From Chamaecyparis obtusa (Eukaryota; Streptophyta; Pinopsida; Cupressales; Cupressaceae): DNA of 64,000 nt. Shown piece by piece: positions 35,287-48,002 of the stretch. A program made the position numbers and the translations under genes. Every line of letters starts with the position of its first letter. Position 1 is the first letter of the stretch. The stretch lies in the NCBI GenBank assembly GCA_027943335.1, contig BSBK01002084.1, forward strand, positions 121,001-185,000. The letters run 5' to 3'. The notes beneath the pieces are model-generated. The model was not told the DNA's origin. It did not search any database and was given only the letters and a program-made list of their open reading frames with translations.

Positions 35287-37923
35287 AAGCTCAAAAATAG
35301 ATATCTACACTGGTGTGCATTGTAATTGATCAATAAGGTTGTAGTTTGAATCAGGACCAATGGTAGATTTAGGGAGAGCACCTTTTGACATGGGCTGCTT
35401 AGATTTACTAGAGCTAGGACCTCTAATAACAATGGGAGCTTGAGACTGACTCCTAGTGATGACATTGAGAGGTTGAGACATCCTTCGTGAGTGAGGACCT
35501 CTTAGGACCACAACGGGTCCTTCATTAGGCATAGGAGTCAAATCCACATCATATCCATAAGGGTCTTTCCCTCTCATCATGTTAACATTATCATCAGAAA
35601 CTTCAAGCATGTTAATAACATTCTCTGCATTTGTGTAGGTGTAATTAATAGCAGCCTTGCCATTCTTATTGCTAGAATTCTCTCCTTTCTCATATTTGGG
35701 AAAGGGTTCTTTAAAAGCTTTGTGATCTGCATTAGTGGTTGAACCATTAACATGTAATTTTCCACTTTCAATAAGATCTTGGACAAGATGCTTAAGTTTA
35801 AAACAATTTTCTATATCATGTCCAATTCCATTGTGAAAGACACAAAAAGCCTTCTCATCCCACCAATGAGGCTTAGGATCTGGTATGCGGTGCTTTGTAG
35901 GATCTTGGGGGTGCACCAAATTATGAGCAATTAACATCCTTAAAATGTCTGCATAGGAGTCACCAAGTTTGGTAAATTGCCTCTTTTCTATTTTAGGTCT
36001 CGCTTGATACTTGGGTTTATTCTCTTGTTGTGCTAAAGATGTTTGCAACTTCATGGCTTGGACTGCATTGGAGAGATTAAGAACTCCTTCATTCTTAGGT
36101 TGAGATGAGTCAACAACTTCGTCATTGACCACTTGCTTATTCTTGTTCCAATAAGGGTTCTTTTTGTCCTTATTATCATTAGTGTTGTTGTTTTGGCCAT
36201 TGTTGTTATTAGTTGGTTTAGCCAAAATTCCTTGTTCTTTGAGGACATCCTCTATGTGACATGCCACTTCTACCATGGTATCAAAAGAATTAAATGGGAT
36301 CTTCCTGACCTCATACCTTAGCTCTGGTATTAAATTGCCCACAATGATGTCTATTCTTTCTTCCTCAGGAATTGTCCTAGGATACTTTGAGCATAACCGT
36401 CTCCATCTTTGCAAGAAGGTGACAAAAGGTTCTCCTTGATTTTGTTTGAGTTTGCACAAATCAAGCATTGTGACTGACCTAGATAGATTGTAAGAAAAAT
36501 GTTGGACAAATCTTTGGACAAGTTCTTTAAATGTCTTCACTGGAGGAGTAAGGTTGGTGAACCACTCCATAGCTTGACCTTTTAGACTCCTTGGGAATAA
36601 TCTCATTAAATAGGAGTCTTCATGATGAAAAGCAAAACTCATTATATAAAATTGTCTAACATGGTCATGAGGATCACCAATGCCATCATATTTGTCATAA
36701 GTTGTGAACTCAACCTTCTTAAGAAATTCAATCATCACCACACTTTTGTCTATAGGGTTGGGACATATGGAGTCCAAATTAAATGTGCTCTTAGGATCCC
36801 TCATCCTTTCTATATCCTTTTGCATTTGCATGATCACCTCATTGGTTGAAGGATTCCATTTCTTAATCTTTTGGTGGACATCAAAATTATATGGGACCTT
36901 AGCACCTTTGTTGATGAGACTTTCTAGGAATTGGTCCTTGTTTTGTTCCACATATGCTTGAAAAGATGGTTCTTGTTGCATAGTCATAAAATCCATTTTA
37001 TCAAAGTTGGCATAACTTCCTTCATGTCGTGAACCATGATGTTCTCATTGGGAGGGTTGTTTTGAAAGTCTATGAGGTGACCGTCTCCTATGGTGATCAT
37101 ATCTTGAAGTCCTTCTTCCTCTAGGACTTGGGGACCTTAAGGGCATCCTTGACCTTCTTCTAGGACTTGGTGAAGGGGTAGATGGGGGTGAGTTGGTCCC
37201 ACTATTGGTACTCCTCCCATTAAATTGATTTTGGAGTTGTTGTGCATAGAGCCTATCTTCTTCTTCTTGGGCCACTCTTTTTCTTATGTCCAATAATGCA
37301 CGTTCCTCTTCCTCTAGTTGTCTAAATTTTTCCTTTTTGGCGGCTTGTTCATCTAGATAGGCTTGCTTCTCCCTTTCAATGCTTTTCAATCTCATATTTG
37401 CATATCAAGAGGTATCTTTAAGTGGAGAAGATTGTCTTGAATGCCTTATTGTGTTGGCTGCGTTGATGTGATGGTCACTAGATTCATTGTTCTGGTCCTC
37501 GTATTGTGACCTTGAATCTGAGTGAGTTTGCCTATAATGTCTCTCAGCTCATTGATGAGCATCAAAATACCTTGTTTTGTTGGGGGGTGACCCGGGTGGA
37601 CTAGCATGAGAAGAACCACCATACACTCTGGTACTCCTATGTCGTTGGAAAATATCCTCAAGAGTTTGATTCATGGCTTCTCTTTGTTGTCAAGTGAAAG
37701 TGTAACTCATGTCCATACTTGATGAAAGTGGTACTAAAGAGGTGCTCACTTCACTAGGATTACCTTTTAGATTAAAACAAACCTCAGATTCACTTTTAGG
37801 AGATTGATCGAAAAGGGGTTCTTTTCCCTTGTACTGTTGACGAGTCTTAACTGGTGGTAACTGGCTAAAGACAACAGGGGGTCGCTTCCCTTGATTGACT
37901 TGGTACCTTGTTGTAACTGACAT
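35287..37923 (-). pseudogene. Tat Gag
   Basis: Capsid polyprotein in one frame from ATG 37921-37923 (MSVTTRYQVN) with about five stops. N-terminal part: QQREAMNQTLEDIFQRHRST, then a coiled-coil-like Arg/Glu-rich stretch (KFRQLEEEERALLDIRKRVA) and an Arg/Ser-rich stretch (37045-37395). Then the longest open piece (35305-36996) with the retrotransposon Gag core: RQFYIMSFAFHHEDSYLMRL, FPRSLKGQAMEWFTNLTPP, FLQRWRRLCSKYPR. A degenerate knuckle-like CVFHNGIGHDIENC lies near 35830. Ends with a Pro/Ser-rich tail before the protease. Confidence 0.85.
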
Positions 37924-40302
37924 GAAAGAAAGAGATTATTAATGATGGGTCAATCTCTCAAAGTGTCAATTCCAACCTAGGATAATTGAGATCCTCTATT
38001 GTCCAAAGAGAAGATGAAAAGATAGAAAAATAAAAGGCGTCACCAACACTGTCAAAGAGGTGCTCCAAATCAAAGGGTGAATACCCTTGCACTTTTGAAT
38101 CAGGAGGTTGGACTTATCCAAAATTCAAATTGAAATTGAGATATATGAAAAATGTTTTGGACAATAGTAGGGTCAGAATTCTCCAAGAGTGTAATCAATA
38201 ATTCTAAAGACAAACTTTTCACTAGGAATAACTCTTGAACTTGACAAATTATTTTCAAGGTAACCTTATAAATCAATTGAAATGATCCCTAGAAGGCTAA
38301 AATCAAAAATTTTTAGTCAAAATAGGTCTCTAACAGCAAGACCAGATATCCTACTCAAAGGTTGGGTCGTACTAAAAGCAACTTAATGACCAAAACTAAA
38401 AATACTGCTGAAAACTTCCAAGCAACAGACTCCAAGTAGGCTGGGCGATAAACGTAGGACCGAGCGATACTTCGCACCATACCAGGTGATATACCTCGAC
38501 ACTACTAGGTGACAGACTTAACAACTGTCAGGCGATACAGTTCTAGGCGAACTATCGCGCGATATTTCTCTCTTAAGCAAATGATACTGATGCAGTTTTT
38601 GACCAAATGTGTGAAAAATTTCAAGTTTTTAAGGTCTGATTTCAAGTTTCTGAATTTGAGGGTGAGAATGTCTGATTTCAATCACAAATTTAATAGCAAT
38701 TGGATAGGTTTGCAAATAGTAGGTGATCAAACATGTCTTCAAATACTTGAAACAAGGGCAAAAGCAACCTCGCCAAGACAAACACTTATGATATGAAAAA
38801 TAAAATTGCACCCTATGGAAGCTACCGATTGTTTATATGTTGAGAACGTTTACATTGGTATCACACAATCGAGGACACTTCAAGCAATATCTACCTACAA
38901 GTCAAGGCTCAATACTTACCAACTTAGCCCACAACTTGATGTCCCCTTGCCTCACACCAAGTGGTTGCCCACAAGAGATATTGGCTTTTCCGTGGAAGTG
39001 TCAAACAACAAAACCAAAGGGACATATATGGTGAGTATCTTGGGGTGATCCGGGTTAGTCCACTTGGATCAATCCTTGCACTAAGAAGATAAGCGGCTAA
39101 AATAGGTGGCCTCTAACCTATGGTTCTTAGTAAGGGCTTCCGTTCATAACACCCCTCTTGCTCCTCATAGAAGACTCAGACCTCGCGCCCTCAAGAGTAC
39201 CTTAAACATTCTTTCTCAATGCTTTCCCCATGGTCACAATCCCATGAGCTACTCACATCAAGCGAAGACAAGTGTTATGTCTACCAAGGTTTTTAGTGTC
39301 CGAGGTAGCCTTGAGATTATCGTGAGTTGGAATAGCTGGCAAAAGGCTTGTCCCCACTTGGGTCGTTCCTCTTGATTGCTCAAGAGCAGGCTCGCTAAAA
39401 GATTCTAAATCTAAATAAAGAGTGGATGATTTTTGAGGTTCAAGGTTTTTGGTTCACCTCAAGGGTGAAGAGCATACTCCCTTATCTCAAAAACTTCTCC
39501 CATACACACCAAGCAAATTCAATTACCCCCTTGCTTCCAAAACCTTAAGATGGGTCAAGATTTTCTGGTTCACCTAAAGGTGAAGAGCATACTTCTCCTA
39601 CCACCTCAAAATCTCTTCCACAAGGTATTAAGATTCCTAAAACAATTAGTAGATGCCACACTTGAAAGGAAATAAATCATAAACACTCGAAAAAAAAAAA
39701 TTTTTTGCTTTTGATTATGCTTTGGGCAGCTCTGCAAAAACCATTAGTAGCCCTTTAGTATGCAATTTATGGCAATCTCCTTCAAGCAAAGCCCCTACAA
39801 CCATAACTTGTTAGACAATTATGGTTAGGGAAATCCAAAATCTAAATGGAAATGATGCAAAAAACTGACTAATCTAGGCTAAGAAATACAAGCTAGATCT
39901 ATCTAAATGCAATAAAGTAAACCAACAAACTAAATATGATCAGATTTGGATAATAAAACTCAAATTGCAACTCTCTGTCAAATCAGGCGATATACCTCAG
40001 ACTTCACCAAAATTGCGCGACACAGTTTCTTGTACCCAGATGATATACCTCAGTCTGGGTGATACACTACAGAACATGCGGGTGATACTTCACGTGATGC
40101 CAGGTGACAGACCTTAATACTAGCGGGCAATTCTTCCTTTGCGTGAAGTGTCGCACCCATATTATAAGGTCTATCACGTGATATACCTAAGAAGTGTCAC
40201 GCGATACTCTGAGATAGAAAAACAAAGAACGCAAAATATCTGAAAATTAATCCAAAAAATGACAGAAATGCAAGAAACTAAAGGACAAAGTCTATCTACT
40301 CT
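37924..40302 (-). other. Tat leader with repeated GCGATA motifs
   Basis: A 2.4-kb untranslated leader between primer site and Gag. Two clusters (38440-38590 and 39980-40215) contain many variants of GGTGATATACCTC or GCGATA. Two copies of a GGTTCACCTCAAGGGTGAAG phrase lie at 39452 and 39571. Open frames of 80-95 codons on the opposite strand (38509-38796, 38806-39048, 39106-39375) have no recognised domain. Confidence 0.6.
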
Positions 40303-40320
40303 GCCCCACGGTGGGCGCTA
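40303..40320 (-). other. Tat primer binding site
   Basis: The minus strand reads TAGCGCCCACCGTGGGGC just inside the 5' LTR, one change from the TGGCGCCCACCGTGGGGC type common in plant gypsy elements. Confidence 0.75.
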
Positions 40321-40324
40321 GAAA

Positions 40325-41333
40325 TGTATGGTGTAAAAGTGACCACACTTCTATGAATCATTACATGCAAGGTTGCTCAACAATGAGGCCTCACAAAGTG
40401 ACTCATAGCTCTCTATGCATGGAGTTGCAAGGGACTTTGATAAATTTGCTCTCAGCTAGAGCTACAAACTAGTGACCTTACTAGTCAACCATACAATGAG
40501 AGATTCACAATGAAGACAAGGGAAACAATGCCAATATCCCCAAATGGAATCAAGGTATGCAAATGCAATGCAAATCTAAATGATGATGCAAAATAGTCTA
40601 TGAAATGACAATGCAAATTAAACTAAGAAAGGAAATAGCAATGGATTACAACTCCCCTAATTAAGCTATGTGAAGCTAATCTATTGCATAAAAGGAAACT
40701 AAGCTAATATGCCATGATTATGAAACTAAACAAAGGAAATATGCAACTAAATGAGATGCAACAATGAAAAGAAAGTCTTCAAAACTTGATGTAGAATGTC
40801 TTCAATAAGCTCCAAATAACCTAGAAAACCTGCAGCATAACATTAGCATAAAAGAGATGGATGCAAATGAGGGAGAGAGCTCTCCTTTTATAAGAAGTGA
40901 GGTGAAATGGACCATTGAGATTAAGAGGCAAAAGGCTTAATCAATGGTGGAGAAAAATGGAAGCTTGATCCTTGTGCACAAATATCCTCCAATGAGGAAA
41001 TAGGAGTTGACTTTTGTGTCCACATGAGACAAAAAGTACTTTTTCACTTTTTATAAAATAAGAATAATGTTTTATTTGTGCAACTTAGGATAAGAGGAAA
41101 AGGGGGGGCTTTTTTATTTAATAAAAAGAGAGGAAATATTCTTTTTAAATAAATAAAAACTTAGGATAAAATGGTCAGCCCATAGAATAAAAATCCAATA
41201 TACGATCGAAATTAAGATTTGATTAAGAAATTAATAATGTTGAAAATATTGATTATTGACCAAAAATGATTCAGGATTGATAAATCAAATAAATGGGGCC
41301 CAAAGTCTAGGCGACCATTTTTGGGTGCATAAA
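40325..41333 (-). repeat. Tat element 5' LTR
   Basis: 1,009 bp, same family as 26926-27912; its outer end reads ...GCATAAA where the partner has ...GCATACA, a mutation of the terminal dinucleotide. Confidence 0.9.
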
Positions 41334-41400
41334 CCTCCTTTTTATACATCTTGATCATTAACTTCAAGTACCTTTAAACTTTTCTCTGTAAGTACCAACA

Positions 41401-41412
41401 ACTCTGATACCA
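41401..41412 (-). other. Copia-1 primer binding site
   Basis: The minus strand reads TGGTATCAGAGT, initiator-Met type with one change at the last base, two bases from the 5' LTR. Confidence 0.8.
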
Positions 41413-42121
41413 ATTGTTAATATTATTTAGAACAACAAAGAGGGGGGGTGAATCAATTATTCTCAGGTCCAGATGTACCAATTGAACTTTTAAACACTTC
41501 AACAATCTCAGATCTAATCACCAACACAACTCAGTCTCTAAAGTATATATCAGAAACATATAACATACAGTCCACTGTCCAAATGTAATTAACTTGCAGA
41601 ATATAGCAACATTCACATCAAAACATTCACACAAGTCTAACACTAGGATTTATAGTGGAAACCCAACCTGGTAAAACCACTTTGTAATATGTTACTAATA
41701 TTTTCACTCTTCTAAAGTGAGCTCTATGAAAAGCCAACCTTGTTAAAGGTTTACAAACACACTGCTAGGTGTGACCTTGTTAAAGGCTTTAAACACTCTG
41801 TCAAAAGTGACCTGGTTAAAGGATTTAAGTACATTCCATTAGAATGCCACCTTGATTAAAGGATTTAGACTAATACAATGGTTAGAAAGTAACAGTAGTT
41901 TCTGATATGAAAAACATACAAATCACTTTACAAATAACAGATCCACTTCACATATATATGTTAATTTACTGACTAAGCTCCATTTCCATCTCCATCACTG
42001 ATCTTCTCAGAATTTTCTTCAAGCAATCACAACTGTGATCAACTCCTTCACAATTTCACCTTCAGCCTTCTGCTTAGACTTCTCATTCAATAACATCAAC
42101 AACTTCATCCCATGCTATAAC

Positions 42122-43372
42122 TGATGGAATATGGATGAAGTGACTGAGAGGGGGGGGGGGTGAATCAGTCAACCATAAAAACACTTCACTATTTATTCTT
42201 TTGCAGATCCCTTAGGATATCTTAACACTGTTATCTGTTTTAGCACTCGGTAAATAGATTGCAGTAATTTTGAAGATGCAGAAAGTATTATCAATATTAT
42301 CTTTAGATATTCATCAGCACATGTATATGATTGAGAAAGCAATTAAGAACACAAGAGACACAAAATTTAACATGGAAACCCAATATGGGAAAAACCACCA
42401 ATGTATCTAGATACTGATTTTCACTTTTCTGAAGTGATGCCCGGTTAGAAGCCAACCTGGTAAAAGGTTACAAAACACACTGTTAGGTGTGACCTTGTTA
42501 GAGGATTTAAAACACCCTGCAAGGAGTGGCCTGGTAAGAGGTCTTGAAAACAATTCAATGGAATTGTCACCTTGTTAGAGGATTTATATTATGGTTGTTA
42601 AACCAACTCGGTTAAGAGATTTAGAATTCACTGTTACAATGATAAGAAGGTAACAATGAGAAAGTAACCTGTATAATAATGCAACTATCTTGCTGATTAC
42701 AGATCTCTGTTCTGCATAATTCTGATCCTTTCTGATCAAATAAATCTCTGCTGCTCCTCAAGGATATCTGAACATCCTTCACAAGTTCGCATATACCTTT
42801 CCTTCTTTTCTTCTGTAAATCTTCTGCTGTGTCTTTACTTTTCACATTTGACCTTTTATTTATATGATTTTGGATTAGTCAAATCGACATTATTTAGTAT
42901 AACAGTCGGCTGAATTAAGTAAACTCTATTTGCAAAAATCCTTCAAGGGCCGACAGTGCTCGGTGACCATATCTTTCTATAATCTTTCGGTGACCGAGGG
43001 AACTCGGTAAACACCGACAATTCTTTACCTTTGATAACCGACTGAACTCGGTAAACACTATCTTTTCTCGATGACCGACTGAACTCGGTAAACACTAAAC
43101 TTTCTTCGGTAACCGAGTGAACTCGGTAAATACTAAATTTTCTTCGGCAACCGAGTGAACTCGGTAAACACTAAATTTTCTTCGGCAACCGAGTGAACTC
43201 GGTAAATACTACTTTTCTTCGATAACCGGCTGAACTCGGTAAGCATTAATATTCCTGTCTGGTAGACCGACTGAGCTCGGTAGGAGCTGATTGCTGCGGA
43301 CTATGACATAGTGTGACATCAAAGACAATACATAATTGAGTAGCAATTTCCTTCAGACAATTGTTTCCAACA
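42122..43372 (-). repeat. Copia-2 3' LTR
   Basis: 1,251 bp, TGATGGAATATGGATG... to ...GTTTCCAACA. Contains the G-run signature, CTTGTTAGAGG repeats and the 38-bp CTCGGT array (43001-43282). A 74-codon frame (42621-42845) is present in both LTRs but starts only about 12 bp from the TATA box. Confidence 0.95.
43001..43282. repeat. CTCGGT tandem array in copia-2 LTR, eight units
   Basis: Units of 37-44 bp start at 43001, 43045, 43082, 43120, 43158, 43196, 43233 and 43274 with core CCGAGTGAACTCGGTAAA. The core ACCGAGTGAACTCGGT is a 6-bp inverted repeat around TGAA. The other LTR has the array at 48890-49161. Confidence 0.9.
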
Positions 43373-43388
43373 ATCTCCCTCTTTGGCA
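43373..43388 (-). other. Copia-2 polypurine tract
   Basis: The minus strand reads GCCAAAGAGGGAGATT immediately before the 3' LTR. The 300 bp between here and the stop codon are pyrimidine-rich 3' untranslated sequence. Confidence 0.8.
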
Positions 43389-43701
43389 TTGATGGCAACA
43401 CAATATGTCATATCATAAGAAATTTGAAAGAGTTAGCTTGGTTTAGATTCAAATCTCCCTCTGTCAGCAAACTTCCTGTATCCTGAAAATTCTTTCTGAC
43501 TATTTCAAAATTTCTTGAAGTAATAGCAAATACATAGCAAACACTCCCTCTTTGACAACACATGCCAAAGATAATTCTCATATTACCGGTGAAAGTTAAT
43601 GTACCTCAAGTACTGATTCATATGCAATGATTCCTTTAATATGCTGCATCAACAAGTTGATTTTCAATCATGTTCTGGTTGATGCATCACTAAAACTGTA
43701 T

Positions 43702-46700
43702 TTAGTGAGCCTCGGATAGGGGAATGACCCCTAACTTACCTCTTAGATACATAAATGCATCCTTAGGTAATGGTTTGGTAAAAATGTCTACAATCTGTTC
43801 TTTTGTATGAATATATTCTAATCTGATTTCCTTGTCCTGCACCAATTCTCTGACAAAGTGATATTTAATAGCAATGTGCTTGGTTTTGGAATGCATCACT
43901 GGATTCTTAGAGATGTTCATTGCACTGGTATTGTCACAAAATATAACAATTGGTTCTTTGATTTCAACCTTCATACCTTCTAATAGCTGTTTAAACCAAA
44001 CAATATTTGAACAATTTACTGCAGCAGCAACATATTCTGCTTCAGCTGTGGATTGAGATGTGCAATTTTGCTTTTTACTAGTCCAGGATACCAGTCTTTT
44101 TCCAAGAAAAAATGCTCCACCACTTGTACTTTTTCTGTCATCAATGTTTCCTGCCCAATCAGCATCAGTAAACACTTTCAAGTCTAGATTGCCTCCAAAT
44201 TTATACCACAAACCATATTCTTCAGTTCCTTTTAAGTATCTTAAGATTCTTTTGATTGCCATCATGTGATTTTCCTTAGGTTTAGCTGAGAATCTAGCTA
44301 CTATACCGACTGCTAAGGCAATATCAGGTCTTGTATGTACTACATACTGTAATTTTCCAATCATAGATCGGTATAGGGTCTGATCAACTTCTTTTGAATC
44401 ATCATTTTTGGTAAGTTTCAGTCCAGTACACATGGGTGTACCAACTGGTTTTGAATCTTCCATTCCAAACTTCTTAAGTATCTCCTTAATGTATTTGGAT
44501 TGAGTAATGTATATACCATTCTTGCTTTGCTGAATTTGAAGACCAACAAAGAATTTTATTAAACCAAACATAGACATTTCAAATTCTCTGTTCATTTGCT
44601 TTGAAAATTCTTTGCACTGATCCTCATTCCCTGTAAATATAGTATCATCCACAAATATTTCTGCCAATACAATTTTGTCATTTGGTCCTTCTTTAATATA
44701 CAGATTACTGTTATCATTAGCTCTTTTGAAATTAATCTGGATCAAATAGTTATGGAGTCTTTCATACCACGCTCTAGGAGCTTGTTTTAAACCATACAAT
44801 GCTTTGTGTAACCTGCAGACCATGTCCCTTTTATCTGGATCAACAAAACCTTCAGGTTGTTCAATGTAGACTTCTTCATCAAGAATTCCATTGAGAAATG
44901 CAGATTTTATATCCATCTGATACACCTTAAATCCTTTGTGTGCTGCATAAGCAAGTAGAGTTCTTACACCTTCTAATCTTGCAACAGGAGCAAAAGTTTC
45001 TCCATAATCTATACCTTCTTCTTGAGAATAACCTTTACATACCAGTCTAGCTTTGTTTCTAGATACTTGACCATCTTCATTCAGCTTATTCCTGAATACC
45101 CATTTTGTTCCAATTACATTCTTATCTTTAGGTCTGGGTACAAGAGTCCAAGTTTTGTTCTTTTGTATTTGTTCCAATTCTTCATTCATTGCTTCAATCC
45201 AACTTTCATTCTCCAATGCATCTTTGATATTTCTAGGTTCAAAATCAGTAAGCAGACATGTACCTTTTAGCTTGCTTCTTGTCATAGTACCATCTGATTT
45301 GTTTCCAATGATTTGATCTGGTGTATGATGTCTTCTGACATATTTGGCTAGTATAGGTTCCTTTCCTTTTGAATGATTCATGCTGTTGTCTTCTAGGATC
45401 TCTTCTTCAGGTTGCTCGGGCTCGGTAGATATTTGCTCGGTAACTTCAGGCTGAGACTCGGTCTGAATTTCTTCCTGTGACTCGGTTTGAACTTCTTCCT
45501 GTGACTCGGTCTGTGACTCGGTAACTGTGCTCGGCTCGGTAGATATAGCTTCCTTATTGATAGTTGTGTCTGTCAATGTTTCAGGTTCAATGTAAACGAA
45601 TCTTCTGTAGTTCTCAGGTTCCCTTTTGCTTTCTTCCTCAGTCTTTTCTGCAAACTCATCAAATTTTACATGTATACTTTCTATGACTTTGTAAGTAGAT
45701 AAGTTCAGACATTTGTATGCCTTGCTTTTGCTAGAATATCCTAGGAATATTCCTTCATCACTTTTCACATCAAATTTATTTCTTCTGGATTCTTTTAAGA
45801 TATAACACTTGCTACCAAATATTTTCATGTAACTTACATTAGGTTTATAGCCATACCATAATTCATAAGGAGTTTTGAATGTGTCTTTCTTCAGTTGTAC
45901 TCGGTTCAAGGTATGAACTGCAGTGCTGATATCTTCCTTCCAGTACTTTATAGCAATGTTCTTTTCTATCATTAGAGTCCTTACACAATCCATAATAGAT
46001 CTGTTTCTTCTTTCTGCTATTCCATTCTGCTCAGGAGTTCTCGGAGCTGATACCTATCTTTTGATTCCTCTTTCAATGCAAAAGTTGTTAAAATCATGGG
46101 AGATGAATTCACCACCTCTGTCTGATCTTAAGCATTTCAATCTTTTCCCTGTTTCTTTTTCTACTCTTGCTAAGTACCATTTGAACTTTTCAAATGCCTC
46201 TAATTTTTCTCTTAAATACATGACAGTCATCATTCTAGAATAATCATCAATGAAAAGAATAAAGAATTTATCTCCAGTATAGCTTTGTATTCCAATAGGT
46301 CCACATAAATCAGTATGCACAATTTCCAAAATTTCTTTAGACTGATAGTTCTTACTTTTGAAACTAGTTTTACTCATTTTACCAATCTGACAATTCTTAC
46401 ATAGACCAGTGTCAGGTTTCTTCAAAGTAGGAATGCCTCTAACCTTCTTGAATTTGCTTATTTTTATCATGTTATCAAAATTCACATGACATAACCTTTT
46501 GTGTCATAGCCAACTTTCTTCTATTTGAGCAATAAAGCATGAATATTCATTGAGATCAAGATAAAATAAGTTACCTTTTGTTTGTTTGCCTGATCCAATG
46601 AGTTTTCCTTTTCCATCCAGCAGTCTTGCTTGACCATTCATGAATTCAACCTTGAAACCAGTGTTGATTAGCTGTGCTACACTTAAAAGATTATGTTTTA

Positions 46701-47940
46701 GTCCTTCAACCCAGTAAGCATTATCACATATGAGTTCTTTGGTTAATGAGATTCTTCCTTTTCCTTTTATACAACAAGGTTCATTGTTTCCAAATCTTAC
46801 ATTACCATTGTCACAGTCTTCTAGATATTCAAATTTTGTCTTGTCACCAGTCATGTGGTGTGAACATCCGCTGTCTATTATCCATATATCATCTTTGCTT
46901 ATATGAGAAATAAGTGCCATCTTATCTTCATCATCATCAGATTCATCTTTTATAGCAATAAAGACAATTTCTTCTTCACTATCATCAGAATCTTTAGCCA
47001 TAAAACATGATTTCTTACCTTTATCCTTGTATGATTTGAAATTCTTTTTGCCATAGTACTTGTGACTTCTCTTTTCTTCCTTGACTTGCTTGTTTGGGCA
47101 CCTAGCTGCAATATGTCCAATTTCTTCACATGAAAAACAGATTAAAGGAGTTTTACCTTTATATTTACCTTTCCCTCTAGAGTACTTCTTTGCAAGTAAT
47201 GCTTCTACAATTTCAAGATCACTATCAGAACTTTCTTCTGATTCTTCTTCACTTTCTGACTGAACTTATTTAATTTTCTTGTTCTTCTTTAGTGAAACCT
47301 TGGCCTCAAATGCTAATTCAATATTTTTGGAACTAGGAACATAGTTATCATAGTTGTCTAATTCAAAAGCTGTCAATCTTCCAACTAAAGCATCCAAAGT
47401 TATATTGTGGTTTGTTTCACATCTTCTTTCTTGAATAGCTGATACTCTTATTGCATAGATAGGGAGTAGTGTTCTGAGTACCTTACTTATAACAGTCTCA
47501 TCTGAGATTGTTCCTCCAGAAGCTCTAATTGCACTTACACTTGCTTTGATTCTTTCAACATATTTTGCAATGTTTTCATCTTCCTTCATATTCATTTTGT
47601 CAAACTGTCCTCTTAGGCTTTCTGCTTTGGCTCTTTTCACATTTGCATCACCACCATATATTTTCTTCAGTGCCACCCACATTTCATATGCAGTGGTGCA
47701 GTCTTTAATATCATCAAATTCTTCATAGCTGAGAGCAAATGCAATGTCTATCATCATGGTGTTGTGAGTCTTTTTATCTGCAATGTCTTCAACAGTTAAT
47801 GCGCCATTAGGAATTGTGTATTCTTCATCAATGTATTTGCATCCTGAATCACCAATGGAAGCCAGATGAAGTCGCATGAGACCTTGCCATGCTGAAAAGT
47901 TATCTCTGTTAAGCTTTGGAATTTCCCTCTTGTAAGACAT
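43702..47940 (-). pseudogene. Copia-2 gag-pol polyprotein, three nonsense codons
   Basis: A single frame of about 1,410 codons from ATG 47938-47940 (MSYKREIPKLNRDNFSAWQ) to TAA 43702-43704, interrupted by stops at about 47263-47265 (Gag), 46501-46503 (WL-stop-HKRLCHV, a Trp codon) and 46051-46053 (GIKR-stop-VSAPRTP). Domains in order: Gag; zinc knuckle CFSCEEIGHIAARC; protease WIIDSGCSHHMTGDK; GAG-pre-integrase; integrase with HTDLCGP, FIDDYSRM, CLRSDRGGEFIS and [12 protein letters not shown]; a Glu/Ser/Thr-rich spacer; reverse transcriptase ([26 protein letters not shown], catalytic FVDD in [10 protein letters not shown]); RNase H ([53 protein letters not shown]). The start at 47940 begins the conserved Gag; an in-frame ATG 41 codons earlier lies in leader/LTR sequence. 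Confidence 0.93.
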
Positions 47941-47982
47941 CCTGATCTTTAGCTTAGGTCTTTGAAACCCTTCCTGCAAGCA

Positions 47983-48000
47983 CCAAAAGCTCTGATACCA
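47983..48000 (-). other. Copia-2 primer binding site
   Basis: The minus strand reads TGGTATCAGAGCTTTTGG beginning two bases inside the 5' LTR edge at 48003; initiator-Met tRNA type. Confidence 0.85.
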
Positions 48001-48002
48001 AT

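Larger units (their letters stand above)
26926..41333 (-). mobile_element. Tat-lineage Ty3/gypsy element, 14.4 kb
   Basis: Complete but mutated element inserted near the start of the copia-1 gag, with target duplication CCTCC (26921-26925 and 41334-41338). LTRs 26926-27912 and 40325-41333 differ by roughly 22 substitutions plus a 20-bp indel, about 2%. Order on the minus strand: 5' LTR, primer site, 2.4-kb leader, Gag, protease, reverse transcriptase, RNase H, archaeal-type RNase H, integrase, 2-kb 3' region, polypurine tract, 3' LTR. The extra RNase H and the large size are hallmarks of the plant Tat lineage (Tat, Ogre, Retand, Grande types). Stops and frameshifts in gag and pol make it non-functional. 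Confidence 0.92.

Noticed and set aside
38806..39375. Possible host exons on the plus strand inside the Tat leader
   Set aside because: They lie wholly within the element between primer site and gag, with no recognisable domain; kept only as an antisense-frame observation.
42621..42845. A 74-codon frame present in both copia-2 LTRs
   Set aside because: Its start lies only about 12 bp beyond the TATA box, upstream of the expected transcript start, and LTR identity alone explains its conservation.
43001..43282. A CRISPR-like array (regular repeats with short intervening sequence)
   Set aside because: Repeats lie in a plant LTR, the spacers are themselves repetitive, and the partner LTR holds the same array.
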